The position numbers and the translations under genes were made by a program. Positions 1-7,719 of a stretch of DNA of 64,000 nucleotides are shown in pieces (position 1 is the first letter of the stretch; the number at the start of each line of letters is the position of its first letter). Source of the stretch: Ramlibacter tataouinensis TTB310 (GTDB lineage Bacteria > Pseudomonadota > Gammaproteobacteria > Burkholderiales > Burkholderiaceae_C); the NCBI RefSeq assembly GCF_000215705.1, contig NC_015677.1:3174001-3238000 (forward strand). The letters are read 5' to 3'. The notes below the pieces were generated by a model. That model made no database searches, was not told where the DNA came from, and saw only the letters and a program-made list of their open reading frames with translations.

Positions 1-311
1 ATCAGCCCGTCCTTCTTAAAGACATCGCCCAGGCTGGTGTGAGCCCGGGCCGGCAAGCCGTTGGACCGCAGAACCTGCAGCGCCGCTCCCATGTCGTCCG
101 ACTCCACCGAGACGGTCCAAGTCTTGCCGTCCGGCGAAGCCTTGCTGGCATCGATGTTCGCCTCGAGAAGCACGGCGAGCATGTCGTTGGCATCCGACTC
201 CACCAACTTGGAGTAGAGGTCCTGCTTGCAGCCCGCCAGCGCGAAGGCCAGGCAAAGCCACAGCAGCGGACGCAACGAGAAGGCAAGCCGGATGGCTGGG
301 TTGGAAAGCAT
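1..311 (-). CDS. sctJ: T3SS inner-membrane ring lipoprotein SctJ (YscJ/HrcJ/PrgK), 3' end outside window
   Basis: SctJ forms the inner-membrane ring of the injectisome basal body. About 103 residues are visible. The N-terminus has a signal peptide ending in a lipobox (FALAGCKQDLYS), so Cys is lipidated after cleavage. It is followed by the first ring-building module, with the family pattern L-S-LVESDANDMLAVL and GLPARAHTSLGDVF. The gene runs off the left edge. It follows sctI with a gap of about 32 bases in the same direction, the order hrpB1-hrpB2-hrcJ known from Hrp2 systems. This reading frame is open to the edge, and other frames here are not coding. Confidence 0.9.
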   Translation of the reverse strand, partial: MLSNPAIRLAFSLRPLLWLCLAFALAGCKQDLYSKLVESDANDMLAVLLEANIDASKASPDGKTWTVSVESDDMGAALQVLRSNGLPARAHTSLGDVFKKDGL

Positions 312-343
312 GGGATCCCCGCGCGGTGCAAGTGCGGCCAGCG

Positions 344-769
344 TCACTGGTTCTTGAGGAGCGACTGCATGCTCTTGTTGGTGCCGGAAGCGATCGATGT
401 GGCCGCCTGCAGGCGGAAGTGCCCGATTGACGCCGCCTCGCTCACCTCGATCGAAGCGGAGATGAACTCCGCGGGCGTCATGTACGGCGACTGAGCGCGC
501 AGCTCGGCGACCTTCTCGTGGGTTTGCCGCAGGAACTCCTCGCCGTTGGCCAGCATGTGCGTGAGCATGCTGTCCTGGGGACCCGACGGCGGCCGCTCGA
601 CGGGATGCGGCGCGTCCATCAGCGCCTTGAAGCGCTGCGTCAGCTCCTCCATCGACGGGTTGGGGCCGTTGCCTGCCTGCGCGGCGAGTTGCACCGCCTG
701 GACCGAGGGGCTCACCGGCGCCGTTGGCGAGGCAGCCGCGAGCGCGGCGATGGGATCGACGGAACTCAT
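344..769 (-). CDS. sctI: T3SS inner rod protein SctI (HrpB2/YscI-like)
   Basis: This 141-aa protein probably forms the periplasmic inner rod joining the export gate to the needle. I see an Ala/Pro-rich disordered N-terminus (to about residue 40) and then helices. The C-terminus (ISASIEVSEAASIGHFRLQAA, then a Lys/Ser/Gln-rich tail) has the small-residue and hydrophobic heptads typical of SctI and needle subunits. The start MSSVDPIAAL is chosen because an upstream in-frame extension only overlaps the neighbouring hrpB1-like gene. Position between hrpB1/hrpK and sctJ matches Hrp2 clusters. Assignment rests on the C-terminal pattern and gene order. Confidence 0.75.
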   Translation of the reverse strand: MSSVDPIAALAAASPTAPVSPSVQAVQLAAQAGNGPNPSMEELTQRFKALMDAPHPVERPPSGPQDSMLTHMLANGEEFLRQTHEKVAELRAQSPYMTPAEFISASIEVSEAASIGHFRLQAATSIASGTNKSMQSLLKNQ

Positions 770-785
770 GGAATGCTTCCAGCGC

Positions 786-1259
786 TCAGCAGACAACGCC
801 CACGTACCGGTGCGCCACGGCGCCCAGCGTGGCGCCGGCAGCGGCCTGCGACTCCTCGGTTTCGGTTTCCTCGAAAGGATCGCCGCGCGCGATGCGGTCC
901 AGGTAGTCGAGGATGGACAGCGCCTTGGGATCGGGCGGCAGGTTGCGCGCTTCCTGGGCGTAGGCCTGCCACAGGCCGTTGCGCTGCTGCTGCAGCACCA
1001 GCGCGAACATCGCCTTGACGACGGGCGTCCCGGGGCTGCATGCGTCGGCCTCCTCGAGCAGCAGGCGCGCGCCCTGCAGGTCGCCGTTCTCCACCAATTG
1101 CTGGGCCTCGACGACGGCCAGCGTGGGCGCATGGGGGCGCAACCGACGGATGGCGCGCAACACGACCAGCGTCTGCGCGTCTTCCTCGAGGTCGCTGCCG
1201 ACGTAGAAGACGGCGGCCAGCGCGTCCACGAGGGGTTTGTCAATGTGAGCTGAAGTCAT
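786..1259 (-). CDS. HrpB1/HrpK family T3SS protein (TPR-like)
   Basis: This 157-aa protein has two or three helical TPR-like repeats (residues about 10-120; VVLRAIRRLRPHAPTL, then GDLQGARLLLEEADACSPG), which is the pattern of the HrpB1/HrpK family found in Ralstonia, Xanthomonas and Burkholderia Hrp clusters. Members are thought to act as periplasmic or chaperone-like assembly factors; their biochemical role is not settled. The start is the ATG at 1259, preceded by GGAG at good spacing (ggagaccgac). Two paralogues are present in the window (2114-2569 and 11054-11467). The gene lies directly upstream of sctI. Confidence 0.8.
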   Translation of the reverse strand: MTSAHIDKPLVDALAAVFYVGSDLEEDAQTLVVLRAIRRLRPHAPTLAVVEAQQLVENGDLQGARLLLEEADACSPGTPVVKAMFALVLQQQRNGLWQAYAQEARNLPPDPKALSILDYLDRIARGDPFEETETEESQAAAGATLGAVAHRYVGVVC

Positions 1260-1323
1260 GTCGGTCTCCGTTGCAATCGGCTGGACGCACAAGCAGGTGG
1301 GAAGTTGCGGCTTCAAAGCGCCA

Positions 1324-1343
1324 CGGCCGGTGGCCACCGGCCG
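1324..1343. repeat. 20-bp perfect palindrome in the T3SS operon
   Basis: CGGCCGGTGGCCACCGGCCG is a perfect inverted repeat without loop, between the stop of the 123-aa gene (1361-1732) and the hrpB1-like start. In RNA it would form a strong hairpin that could dampen read-through or protect the 3' end of the transcript carrying the pilin-like gene. There is no U-tract, so it is not a classical terminator. Confidence 0.5.
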
Positions 1344-1360
1344 CGGCGAGATGCCGCTGG

Positions 1361-1732
1361 TCAGGCCGACTTGGCTTCCGGTGCGCCCATCTGCTGCAGC
1401 AGCTGTACGATCAGCTGCAATAGCTGCGGATCCATGTTGTTCTTCTGGCCACCCTGGCCCGCCTGATTGGCCGGGCTCTCCGCCGACTGCTTCTTGCCCT
1501 GCTCGAGGATCTCGCGCAGCTGTCTGAGCAGCTCCTCCATGTCGAGCTTCTGACCTGGCGCGTCCGCGCCGGCGTTCTTCAAGGCGTCGATCGCCTGCCG
1601 CAATTCAGCCTTGGCGCCTTCCATGTCGCCGCTCTTGATCTTCTCCAGCGCCTGGCCGATGTTGGCCTGCGCCTCGACGTTGTCCAGCTGCTGCAGCGTG
1701 CCGCCGCCTGCGCAATCTACTTTCATGTTCAT
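1361..1732 (-). CDS. Small Gln/Gly-rich T3SS-cluster protein of unknown function (secreted or chaperone candidate)
   Basis: The 123-aa product is acidic and helical, with alternating Leu heptads (residues about 15-85, including MEELLRQLREILEQ), then a Gln/Gly/Asn-rich linker (NQAGQGGQKNNMDP) and a short amphipathic Leu/Gln C-terminal helix. It has one Cys near the N-terminus and no signal peptide or membrane segment. The Gly/Gln/Asn composition with an amphipathic helix recalls harpin-type Hpa1 proteins, but similarity is compositional only. The start ATG at 1732 has a very strong Shine-Dalgarno (aggagatcatc). It sits just downstream of the pilin-like gene, where Ysc-type operons carry needle-associated proteins. 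Confidence 0.5.
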   Translation of the reverse strand: MNMKVDCAGGGTLQQLDNVEAQANIGQALEKIKSGDMEGAKAELRQAIDALKNAGADAPGQKLDMEELLRQLREILEQGKKQSAESPANQAGQGGQKNNMDPQLLQLIVQLLQQMGAPEAKSA

Positions 1733-1778
1733 GATGATCTCCTTGCCGATGCATGAGGTGAGTGAAGAATCACGCTAC

Positions 1779-2021
1779 TCAAATGGAGCCTTTGAGTAGC
1801 TCGGACGCGGCCTTGCGTGCGTTGTTCAGCATGGCCTGCGTGTTCATCGCTTCGTTGGCCTTGGACATGGCGTCCGAATTGCCGATTTGCGTGTTGGCCA
1901 TGCTTTCTCCGGCCTGAGTCGCCGCGTTCGACGTGGCGCTCGTGTTCAAGGCGCCGCTTCCGGAGTTGGCGATTGAGTTGGTTGACGGGTCCGCAAGTTG
2001 GCCCATGCCAGATCCAGCCAT
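1779..2021 (-). CDS. Pilin/needle-like small T3SS protein (SctF/HrpA candidate)
   Basis: The 80-aa product begins with a Ser/Asn/Ala/Gly-rich disordered segment and ends in one amphipathic helix (SKANEAMNTQAMLNNARKAA, then SELLKGSI). This resembles Hrp pilins and needle subunits, which are small, lack Cys and Trp, and polymerise through a C-terminal helix. There is no signal peptide. It has its own strong ribosome site (aggaaaccatc ATG). Its position between sctC-sctD and sctI-sctJ is where sctF lies in Ysc and SPI-2 operons. The assignment rests on size, composition and synteny and could be wrong; another gene outside the window might encode the true needle. Confidence 0.5.
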   Translation of the reverse strand: MAGSGMGQLADPSTNSIANSGSGALNTSATSNAATQAGESMANTQIGNSDAMSKANEAMNTQAMLNNARKAASELLKGSI

Positions 2022-2113
2022 GATGGTTTCCTTTCAGTTGATTCACAAAAACGCAGCCATCGGTTGCACGCTCGATAGAAAGGCGTGCCAGAGGCACCGG
2101 CCGCGGAAAGCGC

Positions 2114-2569
2114 CTAAGACTTGCCGGACTGCGCGAGCAGCTGGTGTGCGTACAGCCGCGCATCGTTGTCGTTGCTGGCGGCCAGCGTGCGCTCGCACAC
2201 GTCGATCCATTGGGGGTCGCCGCTGATCTTCAGCGCCATGGCCACCGACACCTTGGCCGCGTCGGCGTCAGGCCAGCCGTCCATGCCCTCGGCGAGCAGG
2301 TCCCGGGCGGGTTGCGCATTTCCGCCGATGGCGCTGGCCATAGCGAGGCTGATCCGCAGGTGCCGCCCGTCGCCGATCATCTTGGACAAGGCGCGGAAGA
2401 CGCGTTCGACCTCGCCGTCCATGTCACGGTTCATCTGTCCCACCATCATGGTGGCCGCGAGCTTGCGAATGAACTCCACCTGCTGCAGCGGCGAAACGGC
2501 CTGTCCGTGCTGGGCGCATATCGCAGGCGCCGGGACGGTCGGCATGTTGAAGCTTCCTAGAACGATCAT
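2114..2569 (-). CDS. HrpB1/SctG-type TPR-like T3SS protein
   Basis: This 151-aa protein shows helical repeat patterns like the hrpB1/hrpK gene at 786-1259: VFRALSKMIGDGRHL, then GNAQPARDLLAEGMDGWPDA and a closing W-containing helix pair. In Yersinia the equivalent slot encodes YscG, a TPR chaperone that together with YscE holds the needle subunit. By analogy this protein may pair with the 90-aa product of the upstream gene. I prefer the ATG at 2569 (preceded by GCAGGGATTCAAC, a good ribosome site) to a TTG 18 bases upstream. No membrane segments or signal peptide are seen. Confidence 0.6.
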   Translation of the reverse strand: MIVLGSFNMPTVPAPAICAQHGQAVSPLQQVEFIRKLAATMMVGQMNRDMDGEVERVFRALSKMIGDGRHLRISLAMASAIGGNAQPARDLLAEGMDGWPDADAAKVSVAMALKISGDPQWIDVCERTLAASNDNDARLYAHQLLAQSGKS

Positions 2570-2599
2570 GTTGAATCCCTGCGGCAAACCCTGCGTGCC

Positions 2600-2872
2600 T
2601 CAGACGTGGAGCTCCGACCCGTGGGCCTTCTGCCAGGCCTTCATCAGGATGCGCGACGACGAAGCGAAGGCGTCGCTGAGCATCTGCGCGAACTGCTTCC
2701 GCTCGTAGTCCAGCGTGCGCAGTTGCATCTCGCGGCTCTTGATCTCTGCCTGGCGGAAGTAATCGACCAGCTTGCGCGTCTTCTCTCCATCCTTGTCGTC
2801 CAGGATGGTCATCTGCAGGTCCTTGAAGTCGTCGAGCAGGCTGGACGGCGGATTGAGGGTGTCGATGCTCAT
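2600..2872 (-). CDS. 90-aa helical T3SS protein (SctE/YscE-like candidate)
   Basis: The product is short, highly charged and almost wholly helical (LVDYFRQAEIKSREMQLRTL, then ERKQFAQMLSDAF), consistent with a coiled-coil cochaperone. Its ATG overlaps the sctD stop by 4 bases (ATGA), implying translational coupling. Position directly after sctD is that of yscE/ssaE, which encode small cochaperones of the needle subunit. No sequence motif proves the family, so the name is only a positional suggestion. Confidence 0.55.
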   Translation of the reverse strand: MSIDTLNPPSSLLDDFKDLQMTILDDKDGEKTRKLVDYFRQAEIKSREMQLRTLDYERKQFAQMLSDAFASSSRILMKAWQKAHGSELHV

Positions 2873-3963
2873 GGCGTGAGTCCTTTTGGTGAAGTGGCGG
2901 TGGCGGTGACTTGGGCCGGCGACCGGACCGGTCGGGACCGGGGCGCGGCTGCGGACACGGAAACGGGCGGCGGTGCAACCGCGCGCGGAGACTGGATGAC
3001 CAGGTGCTTCACGCCGTCACGCGTCTGCACCACCGTCAGCCCGTCCTGCTGCGAGCGCGACAGGACCGGCCCCAGCGGGTCACTCGGGTAAATCCGCTCG
3101 AGCCTGGCAGTGATTCGCTTGACCGTGGGCGCCAGGTCGGCGCCCATGCGGTCGAGCGCAGCACGCGCGGCACGCTCGTCCGTCACATCGGCGACGACGT
3201 CGAACACGCCATCGCCCACATGGCGAACGCTCGCGTTCGTCAGCCCAGAAGTGCCGCGGATGGCCTCGGCGATGTCGGTGGCCACCGTGAAGCGCGGCAC
3301 AGCCGGATACGGCCCGCGATGCGCATTGAGCGCGGCGCGGCTGGCCATAGCCTCCCGCGCGTCTTCGGCCATACCCGTCACGTGGATGGTGCGGCGCTCG
3401 ATGCTTGCAACCAGGCGGCCGCCGGCGGTAGTCGCGAGGGCGCGCTGCACCCGGGCACGCGCCTCCTCAATGGTCGGCCTCGACGACGACGCCGGCGCCG
3501 GCGCCGGCTCGAGCAGCAAAGGCCAGGCGGTCACCATGGCGGTCAGCACGGCAGCCGCCAGGCCGAGCGGCACGAGGCGGCGCGGGACACGCTGCCAGGC
3601 CTGGCCGGCCCATCGCCGCCGGGTCCGCGCGAACACCAGCGACAGCAGTTCGAGGTCGTTCGGCCATTCGGCGTCGACCGACCCTGTGCACAGGACGATG
3701 CCGTCGAACTCGCGCGGCTTGAAATCCTCCAGCACCGCGCTGAGATCGACGCCGGCGTGCCCGGGTTCGACGCGTGCCGCATTGCCGGCCTGCCGCCAGC
3801 GGCACCTGACGGCACCGTCCGAGACCACCAGCTCCAACGGAGCGAAGGTCCAGTCCGTGATCGCGATGTCGCACTCATGCTCTGCTCCGACAAGGTATGT
3901 TCCGGAGGTCAAATCTAGGTGGGCACCGACGTGTTTGCCGGTGAGGATGCGAAGGCGTTTCAT
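2869..3963 (-). CDS. sctD: T3SS inner-membrane ring protein SctD
   Basis: SctD builds the outer part of the inner-membrane ring. The 364-aa protein has the expected layout: a cytoplasmic FHA-like beta domain (residues 1-115, with GTYLVGAEHECDIAITDW), an Arg-rich stop and one transmembrane helix (about 130-150, LVPLGLAAAVLTAMVTAWP), then periplasmic ring-building repeats (about 165-310, including TIHVTGMAEDAREAM and VFDVVADVTDERAA). The Pro/Ala/Ser-rich tail is unusual. The start ATG overlaps the sctC stop as ATGA, and the stop overlaps the next gene the same way, so sctC, sctD and the 90-aa gene are translationally coupled. Confidence 0.9.
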   Translation of the reverse strand: MKRLRILTGKHVGAHLDLTSGTYLVGAEHECDIAITDWTFAPLELVVSDGAVRCRWRQAGNAARVEPGHAGVDLSAVLEDFKPREFDGIVLCTGSVDAEWPNDLELLSLVFARTRRRWAGQAWQRVPRRLVPLGLAAAVLTAMVTAWPLLLEPAPAPASSSRPTIEEARARVQRALATTAGGRLVASIERRTIHVTGMAEDAREAMASRAALNAHRGPYPAVPRFTVATDIAEAIRGTSGLTNASVRHVGDGVFDVVADVTDERAARAALDRMGADLAPTVKRITARLERIYPSDPLGPVLSRSQQDGLTVVQTRDGVKHLVIQSPRAVAPPPVSVSAAAPRSRPVRSPAQVTATATSPKGLTP

Positions 3964-5765
3964 GGCATCTGAAGTGGCAGTCCGGGTGTCCGCGGCGCCC
4001 CGGGCGCAGCGGCCGGGGGAGTGGCTGGCGGGGATGCCGGCGGAGTGGCGGGTGAAATCGTCTGCGGGCGCGGCGGTCCGGAAAGGGGCACTTCACCTCG
4101 GGACGATGGCACGGCGACCGGCGCCGCCTGCAGGCCGACCACTTTCGGCGTGATCAGAAAGAGCCGCTCGCGGCGGACCTTGCCAGATTCGTCGTGGCGG
4201 AACAGGCCGCCCACGAGAGGAACGCGTGACAGGCCCGGCAGGCCGCTGCGCCCGCCGATGTCGGAGTCGACCGAAATGCCGCCGATCAACAGGCTTTCGC
4301 CTTCGAGCAGCGCCGCTTCGGTACGGATCTCGGTCCTTTTGATGATGGGAATGGCGTCGACGGCCTTACCTTCGAATGCGCCGTCCTCGATGAACAAGGA
4401 CAAGCGCAACTCCTTGCGGTCCACGCCGGTGACGATCTGCGGCATGACCTGAAGCGTGGTGCCGGCCTCCACGGTGAACAAGTTGGCATCGAGGTTCCCC
4501 GCCACCCGCACCGAAGCCAGGCGCCTGTCAACCATGCTGGCCGTGCGATTGGCCATGCCCAGCACCTTCGGCCGCGAGACGATGCGCGCCCGACCGTTGC
4601 CTTCCAGCGCCCGGATGCGCGCAAGCAGCGAGCGGCCGGCATCCGCGACCAGCGTGGTGACGTTCGGGGAGAACAGCGTGGGGGAAGAACCCCCGCCCGA
4701 ACCCGTGTTGGGACTTCCGGGCGACACGAAGATGCCGCCCTTGCCAACGCGCGAGTAGTCCCACTCGATACCCAAGGAGTCGAACGACTCGGTGCTAACA
4801 TCGATGATGGTGGCCTCGATCTCCACCTGGGGCTGGGCGACGTCCAGCTGGCGGATCAGCGTCTGGTACTGCGCCATCCGCTCGGGCACGCCGCGCACGA
4901 TGATCGCATTGGACGCTTCGTCGGCCTGGAAGAAGGGCGTGTCGTCGCGGGCCGTCTCGACGCCCGCCTCCGGAACCACCAGGCGGCCGGCCGGGTCGCG
5001 CACGCCGTCCTTGCGCGCCGGGCCACTCTCCGGGTCGCCGGCACGGGCGCCGTACGCCAGTTCCTGGGCGCGGCGCTTGTTCGGGTTTCCGTTGGCGGGC
5101 GTGTCGGCGCCCGTCATCAGGTTGGCTTCCGGGGCACCGCCGGCGGCGCGTGAGCCGCGCGTGAAAAGGTTGTTCAAGGTGCTCGCGAGCCCCGGCACCC
5201 GCACGTTGCCGGAGATCCGGTCAGCCGCTACCGTATTGACCAACGGAAAGACGCGAATGGAGGATCCGACACGGTCGCGGGCGCTGCCGTCCAGTGTGTC
5301 GATCACCGTCTGCACCAGCTCGATGTGGCGTGGCGGTCCGTAGGCGAGGAGGGTTTGCTCCGCGTCGTTGAAGCGCAGCGGATAGCGCGGGTCTCCGAGT
5401 CCCATCGAAGCGAGCATCCTCTGCACCTTGTTACGCGAGTAGCCTCGTAGGCGGAACAGGCGGCTCTGGATCATCCGCGAGGGATATACGAACAGCGCCA
5501 TGCCGTCGAAGTACCAGATGACCCCGTAGCTTTTGCCGATAGTCCGCATGAAATCCTCCGGCCTGGCGTCGAACTGGCCGTTGACGGTGCCCTCAATGCC
5601 GGCGTCGATGACGACGGAGATCGACTGCGCCGCCGCGAAGTCCTGCAGCACCTCGGTCAGCCGCTTGCCATCGGCACGGTAGACGAAGCGCTTGTCCGGC
5701 AGGCCGGCCTGCGCGCCGCACACCGCCATCACCAGGGCGACGCATATCAGTCTTGCGTATCGCAT
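3960..5765 (-). CDS. sctC: T3SS outer-membrane secretin SctC
   Basis: SctC forms the outer-membrane ring. From the ATG at 5765 it is 601 aa: a Sec signal peptide (MRYARLICVALVMAVCGAQA), N0/N1/N3 ring modules, a low-complexity insert (about residues 230-290), and the secretin core ending with the hallmark VPLVGGLFRHDES and RLFLITPKVV, then a Pro/Ala-rich tail. An upstream ATG at 5822 is rejected because the predicted transcription start of its hrp promoter falls at about 5823, which would leave no leader. It is the first gene of the leftward T3SS operon. Confidence 0.95.
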   Translation of the reverse strand: MRYARLICVALVMAVCGAQAGLPDKRFVYRADGKRLTEVLQDFAAAQSISVVIDAGIEGTVNGQFDARPEDFMRTIGKSYGVIWYFDGMALFVYPSRMIQSRLFRLRGYSRNKVQRMLASMGLGDPRYPLRFNDAEQTLLAYGPPRHIELVQTVIDTLDGSARDRVGSSIRVFPLVNTVAADRISGNVRVPGLASTLNNLFTRGSRAAGGAPEANLMTGADTPANGNPNKRRAQELAYGARAGDPESGPARKDGVRDPAGRLVVPEAGVETARDDTPFFQADEASNAIIVRGVPERMAQYQTLIRQLDVAQPQVEIEATIIDVSTESFDSLGIEWDYSRVGKGGIFVSPGSPNTGSGGGSSPTLFSPNVTTLVADAGRSLLARIRALEGNGRARIVSRPKVLGMANRTASMVDRRLASVRVAGNLDANLFTVEAGTTLQVMPQIVTGVDRKELRLSLFIEDGAFEGKAVDAIPIIKRTEIRTEAALLEGESLLIGGISVDSDIGGRSGLPGLSRVPLVGGLFRHDESGKVRRERLFLITPKVVGLQAAPVAVPSSRGEVPLSGPPRPQTISPATPPASPPATPPAAAPGAPRTPGLPLQMP

Positions 5766-5829
5766 GGCGCGCGGCGTCACGGTGGGAGGACCGGCCTTGC
5801 GATCGCGGTTCACGATTGGCATGGCTTCT

Positions 5830-5891
5830 AAGTTAAGGTTTCGCGCGCGGGCCCAAGACCGGGCGAGCGAAGGGGCCGCCATTAACCCGAA
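5830..5891 (-). promoter_or_regulatory. hrpII/PIP box and -10 element of the sctC operon
   Basis: On the minus strand TTCG (5891-5888), 16 bases, TTCG (5871-5868) form TTCGG-N15-TTCGC. Thirty-one bases after the box lies TAACTT (5835-5830), matching YANNNT. This is the architecture of HrpB/HrpX-activated promoters in Ralstonia and Xanthomonas. Predicted transcription starts near 5823. Confidence 0.88.
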
Positions 5892-5909
5892 CACGGCAGC
5901 AGGCCTTCT

Positions 5910-7442
5910 TCAGATCATGTGAAGCTGGTGCCAGATCGGGGCGCGCATGGCCAGGATGCCGTCCACCACGCGGCGGATTTCCTCCAGCTCGCTCTCCTTG
6001 CCAGGCAGGGGCTCGTGCGCCAGCACGATGGGCGGCCCTTGGTCGGTGAGCACCTGCCAGATCCAGTGCGTGAGCGCCTGCCGGTCCAGCGGCTGCGGCT
6101 TCCCGCGCAGCGCGTGGTACACCAGCCGCTGCAGCGCGCTGGCGCTGACGCCGGAACCCAGCAGCGGCGAGGCCAGCGCCTGGTAGTTGTCGTCGGCCAC
6201 CGCCTGGGCGGCGACCACGGCGTTGAGCCGCAGCGAAGCCGCTTTGGGCGATGCCTGCGTGCCCACGATGAAAGGTGCGCCCTGGTCGTGCCACACCAGC
6301 AGCGACATCAGGTTGGCGATGGCCGCGGGGTCGCAGCCCTGTCGACCGGCCAGTTCCTGCACCGACCGCGGCCCGTCCTCCAGCACATCGAGCACGGGGC
6401 TGGCGAAGGCCCGGCCTTCGCCGCCCGGCTCGGCCGGCTGGCCCAGCGTGGCGCAGCGGCGCGGCACGGTCAGTGCCAGGCCGATCTGTTCCCACCAGGT
6501 GCGGCGGCGCACCGGGGCCATGCGACGCGCGCCGCGGATGAAGATGTCGCTGCGAAAGGCCGTGTTCTGCAGGTAGTCGAGCACCGTCTCGCGCAGCACC
6601 GGGTCGTCCACCGCCTCGACGATCCGGCGCTGCTCCACGGGCAGCTGCTGCGGGTCGACGTTCAGGCACAGCTCGGCGGAGGTGGCGAAGTCGAGCTTGG
6701 CCGCTGCGAAGTCGCGCACCACGTCGGCGTGGTACAGCGCCTGCCACGACTGGTTCATATATTCGTGCGCCAAGTACATGGGCTTGTCCTTGGCCCAGGA
6801 ATCGAGTCGGCTTCGCAGGATGCCGTTCTCGTTGGCCGTGAAGTAGCCGGCCTTGGCCTGGACCAGCCGGTCGATCAGCGTCTTGGCGTCGCGCACCTGC
6901 GCCTCCAGGCGGCCCGGCACGGCGCGCGCGTGCTCGAGCACCAGCCGTTGCAGCGGCGCTGCCGCCGACCAGCCCGGCAAGGCGTTGTAGCTCACATAGA
7001 CGATGCCACCCGGCTTGAGCCGGCGTGCGATGAGATCGACGATATGGCGGCGGTTTTCCGGGTTGATCCAGGAGTACACGCCGTGCAGGGTGATGAAATC
7101 CAGCGGCGGCAGGTCGCCCTCGCCCGCCGCGAGCTGCTCGAAGCTTTTCTCCAGGTGCGTCACGTTGTCCAGTTGCGCCGCCTGCGCGAGCTCGCCGGCT
7201 GTGGCGATGTGCCCCGGCATGAAGTCGGCGGCGAAAAACTGCGCGTGCGGGTTGGCCGCTGCGAGCACATTGGCGGTGAAGCCTTTCCCCGACCCCAGCT
7301 CCAGGTAGGTGAAGGGCTTGCGCGTGTCGACCGGCTCGAAGCCGGCGAGCGCGCACGCCACGCTCAGGTGCACCGGGCTTTGCTTGCGGAAGAAGCCGCT
7401 GGTGTAGGCCTCTTCGACCACGTAGCCGTCGTTCCAAACCAT
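5910..7442 (-). CDS. Class I SAM-dependent methyltransferase with C-terminal regulatory domain, hrp-regulated
   Basis: From the ATG at 7442 the product is about 510 aa. Residues 40-190 form a Rossmann methyltransferase: motif I YLELGSGKGFTANVL, motif II FFAADFMPG, and the motif IV-like LPPLDFITLHGVYSWI, then LKPGGIVYVSYNALPGW. Residues about 200-510 match the pattern of the methyltransferase regulatory domain family (PF10119 type), including a helical C-terminal winged-helix-like section. No signal peptide is seen. The substrate is unknown. It has its own perfect hrp promoter, so it is expressed with the secretion system and may be an effector or may modify T3SS components. It ends 145 bases before the sctC start. 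Confidence 0.8.
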   Translation of the reverse strand: MVWNDGYVVEEAYTSGFFRKQSPVHLSVACALAGFEPVDTRKPFTYLELGSGKGFTANVLAAANPHAQFFAADFMPGHIATAGELAQAAQLDNVTHLEKSFEQLAAGEGDLPPLDFITLHGVYSWINPENRRHIVDLIARRLKPGGIVYVSYNALPGWSAAAPLQRLVLEHARAVPGRLEAQVRDAKTLIDRLVQAKAGYFTANENGILRSRLDSWAKDKPMYLAHEYMNQSWQALYHADVVRDFAAAKLDFATSAELCLNVDPQQLPVEQRRIVEAVDDPVLRETVLDYLQNTAFRSDIFIRGARRMAPVRRRTWWEQIGLALTVPRRCATLGQPAEPGGEGRAFASPVLDVLEDGPRSVQELAGRQGCDPAAIANLMSLLVWHDQGAPFIVGTQASPKAASLRLNAVVAAQAVADDNYQALASPLLGSGVSASALQRLVYHALRGKPQPLDRQALTHWIWQVLTDQGPPIVLAHEPLPGKESELEEIRRVVDGILAMRAPIWHQLHMI

Positions 7443-7477
7443 TGCTTTCGTCTCCTGCGTCGTATGGGACTGCGCGC

Positions 7478-7539
7478 AGGCTAGGGGTGCGGCCGGCTGG
7501 TGACGCGCAAGGACGCGAAGCGCGCGACGCGCGCGCGAA
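7478..7539 (-). promoter_or_regulatory. hrpII/PIP box and -10 element of the methyltransferase gene
   Basis: The minus strand carries TTCGC (7539-7535), N15, TTCGC (7519-7515), a perfect PIP consensus. TAGCCT (7483-7478) follows after 31 bases. Predicted transcription start is near 7471, giving a leader of about 29 bases before the ATG at 7442. Confidence 0.88.
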
Positions 7540-7585
7540 AAGAAAGCGGCGGCCGGCCGACGCTCCGGAAGCAAGCGGTGGCGCC

Positions 7586-7647
7586 TTCGCATCGCAACAT
7601 ACCGCTTCGGCGATGCGCGGGCAGGCCCGGCGGGACGGCGCTAGCTT
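7586..7647 (+). promoter_or_regulatory. hrpII/PIP box and -10 element of the 335-aa gene
   Basis: TTCGC (7586-7590), N15, TTCGG (7606-7610), then TAGCTT (7642-7647) after exactly 31 bases. The predicted start near 7654 leaves a 66-base leader to the ATG at 7720. The two divergent promoters share the 277-base gap without overlap. Confidence 0.88.
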
Positions 7648-7719
7648 TTTGGTATTCGTCGCGGTGCGGCGTGACGGTATCGCGCGCACTTTCGCCACTC
7701 TTCACACCCGGGATACACC

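Noticed and set aside
344..1243. A 299-aa minus-strand frame covering sctI and hrpB1
   Set aside because: Only the last 141 residues have coding character (SctI); the rest is an out-of-frame reading of the hrpB1-like gene.
5766..5822. Start of sctC at the ATG at 5822
   Set aside because: The predicted transcription start from the hrp promoter lies at about 5823, leaving no leader, and the signal peptide begins naturally at 5765.
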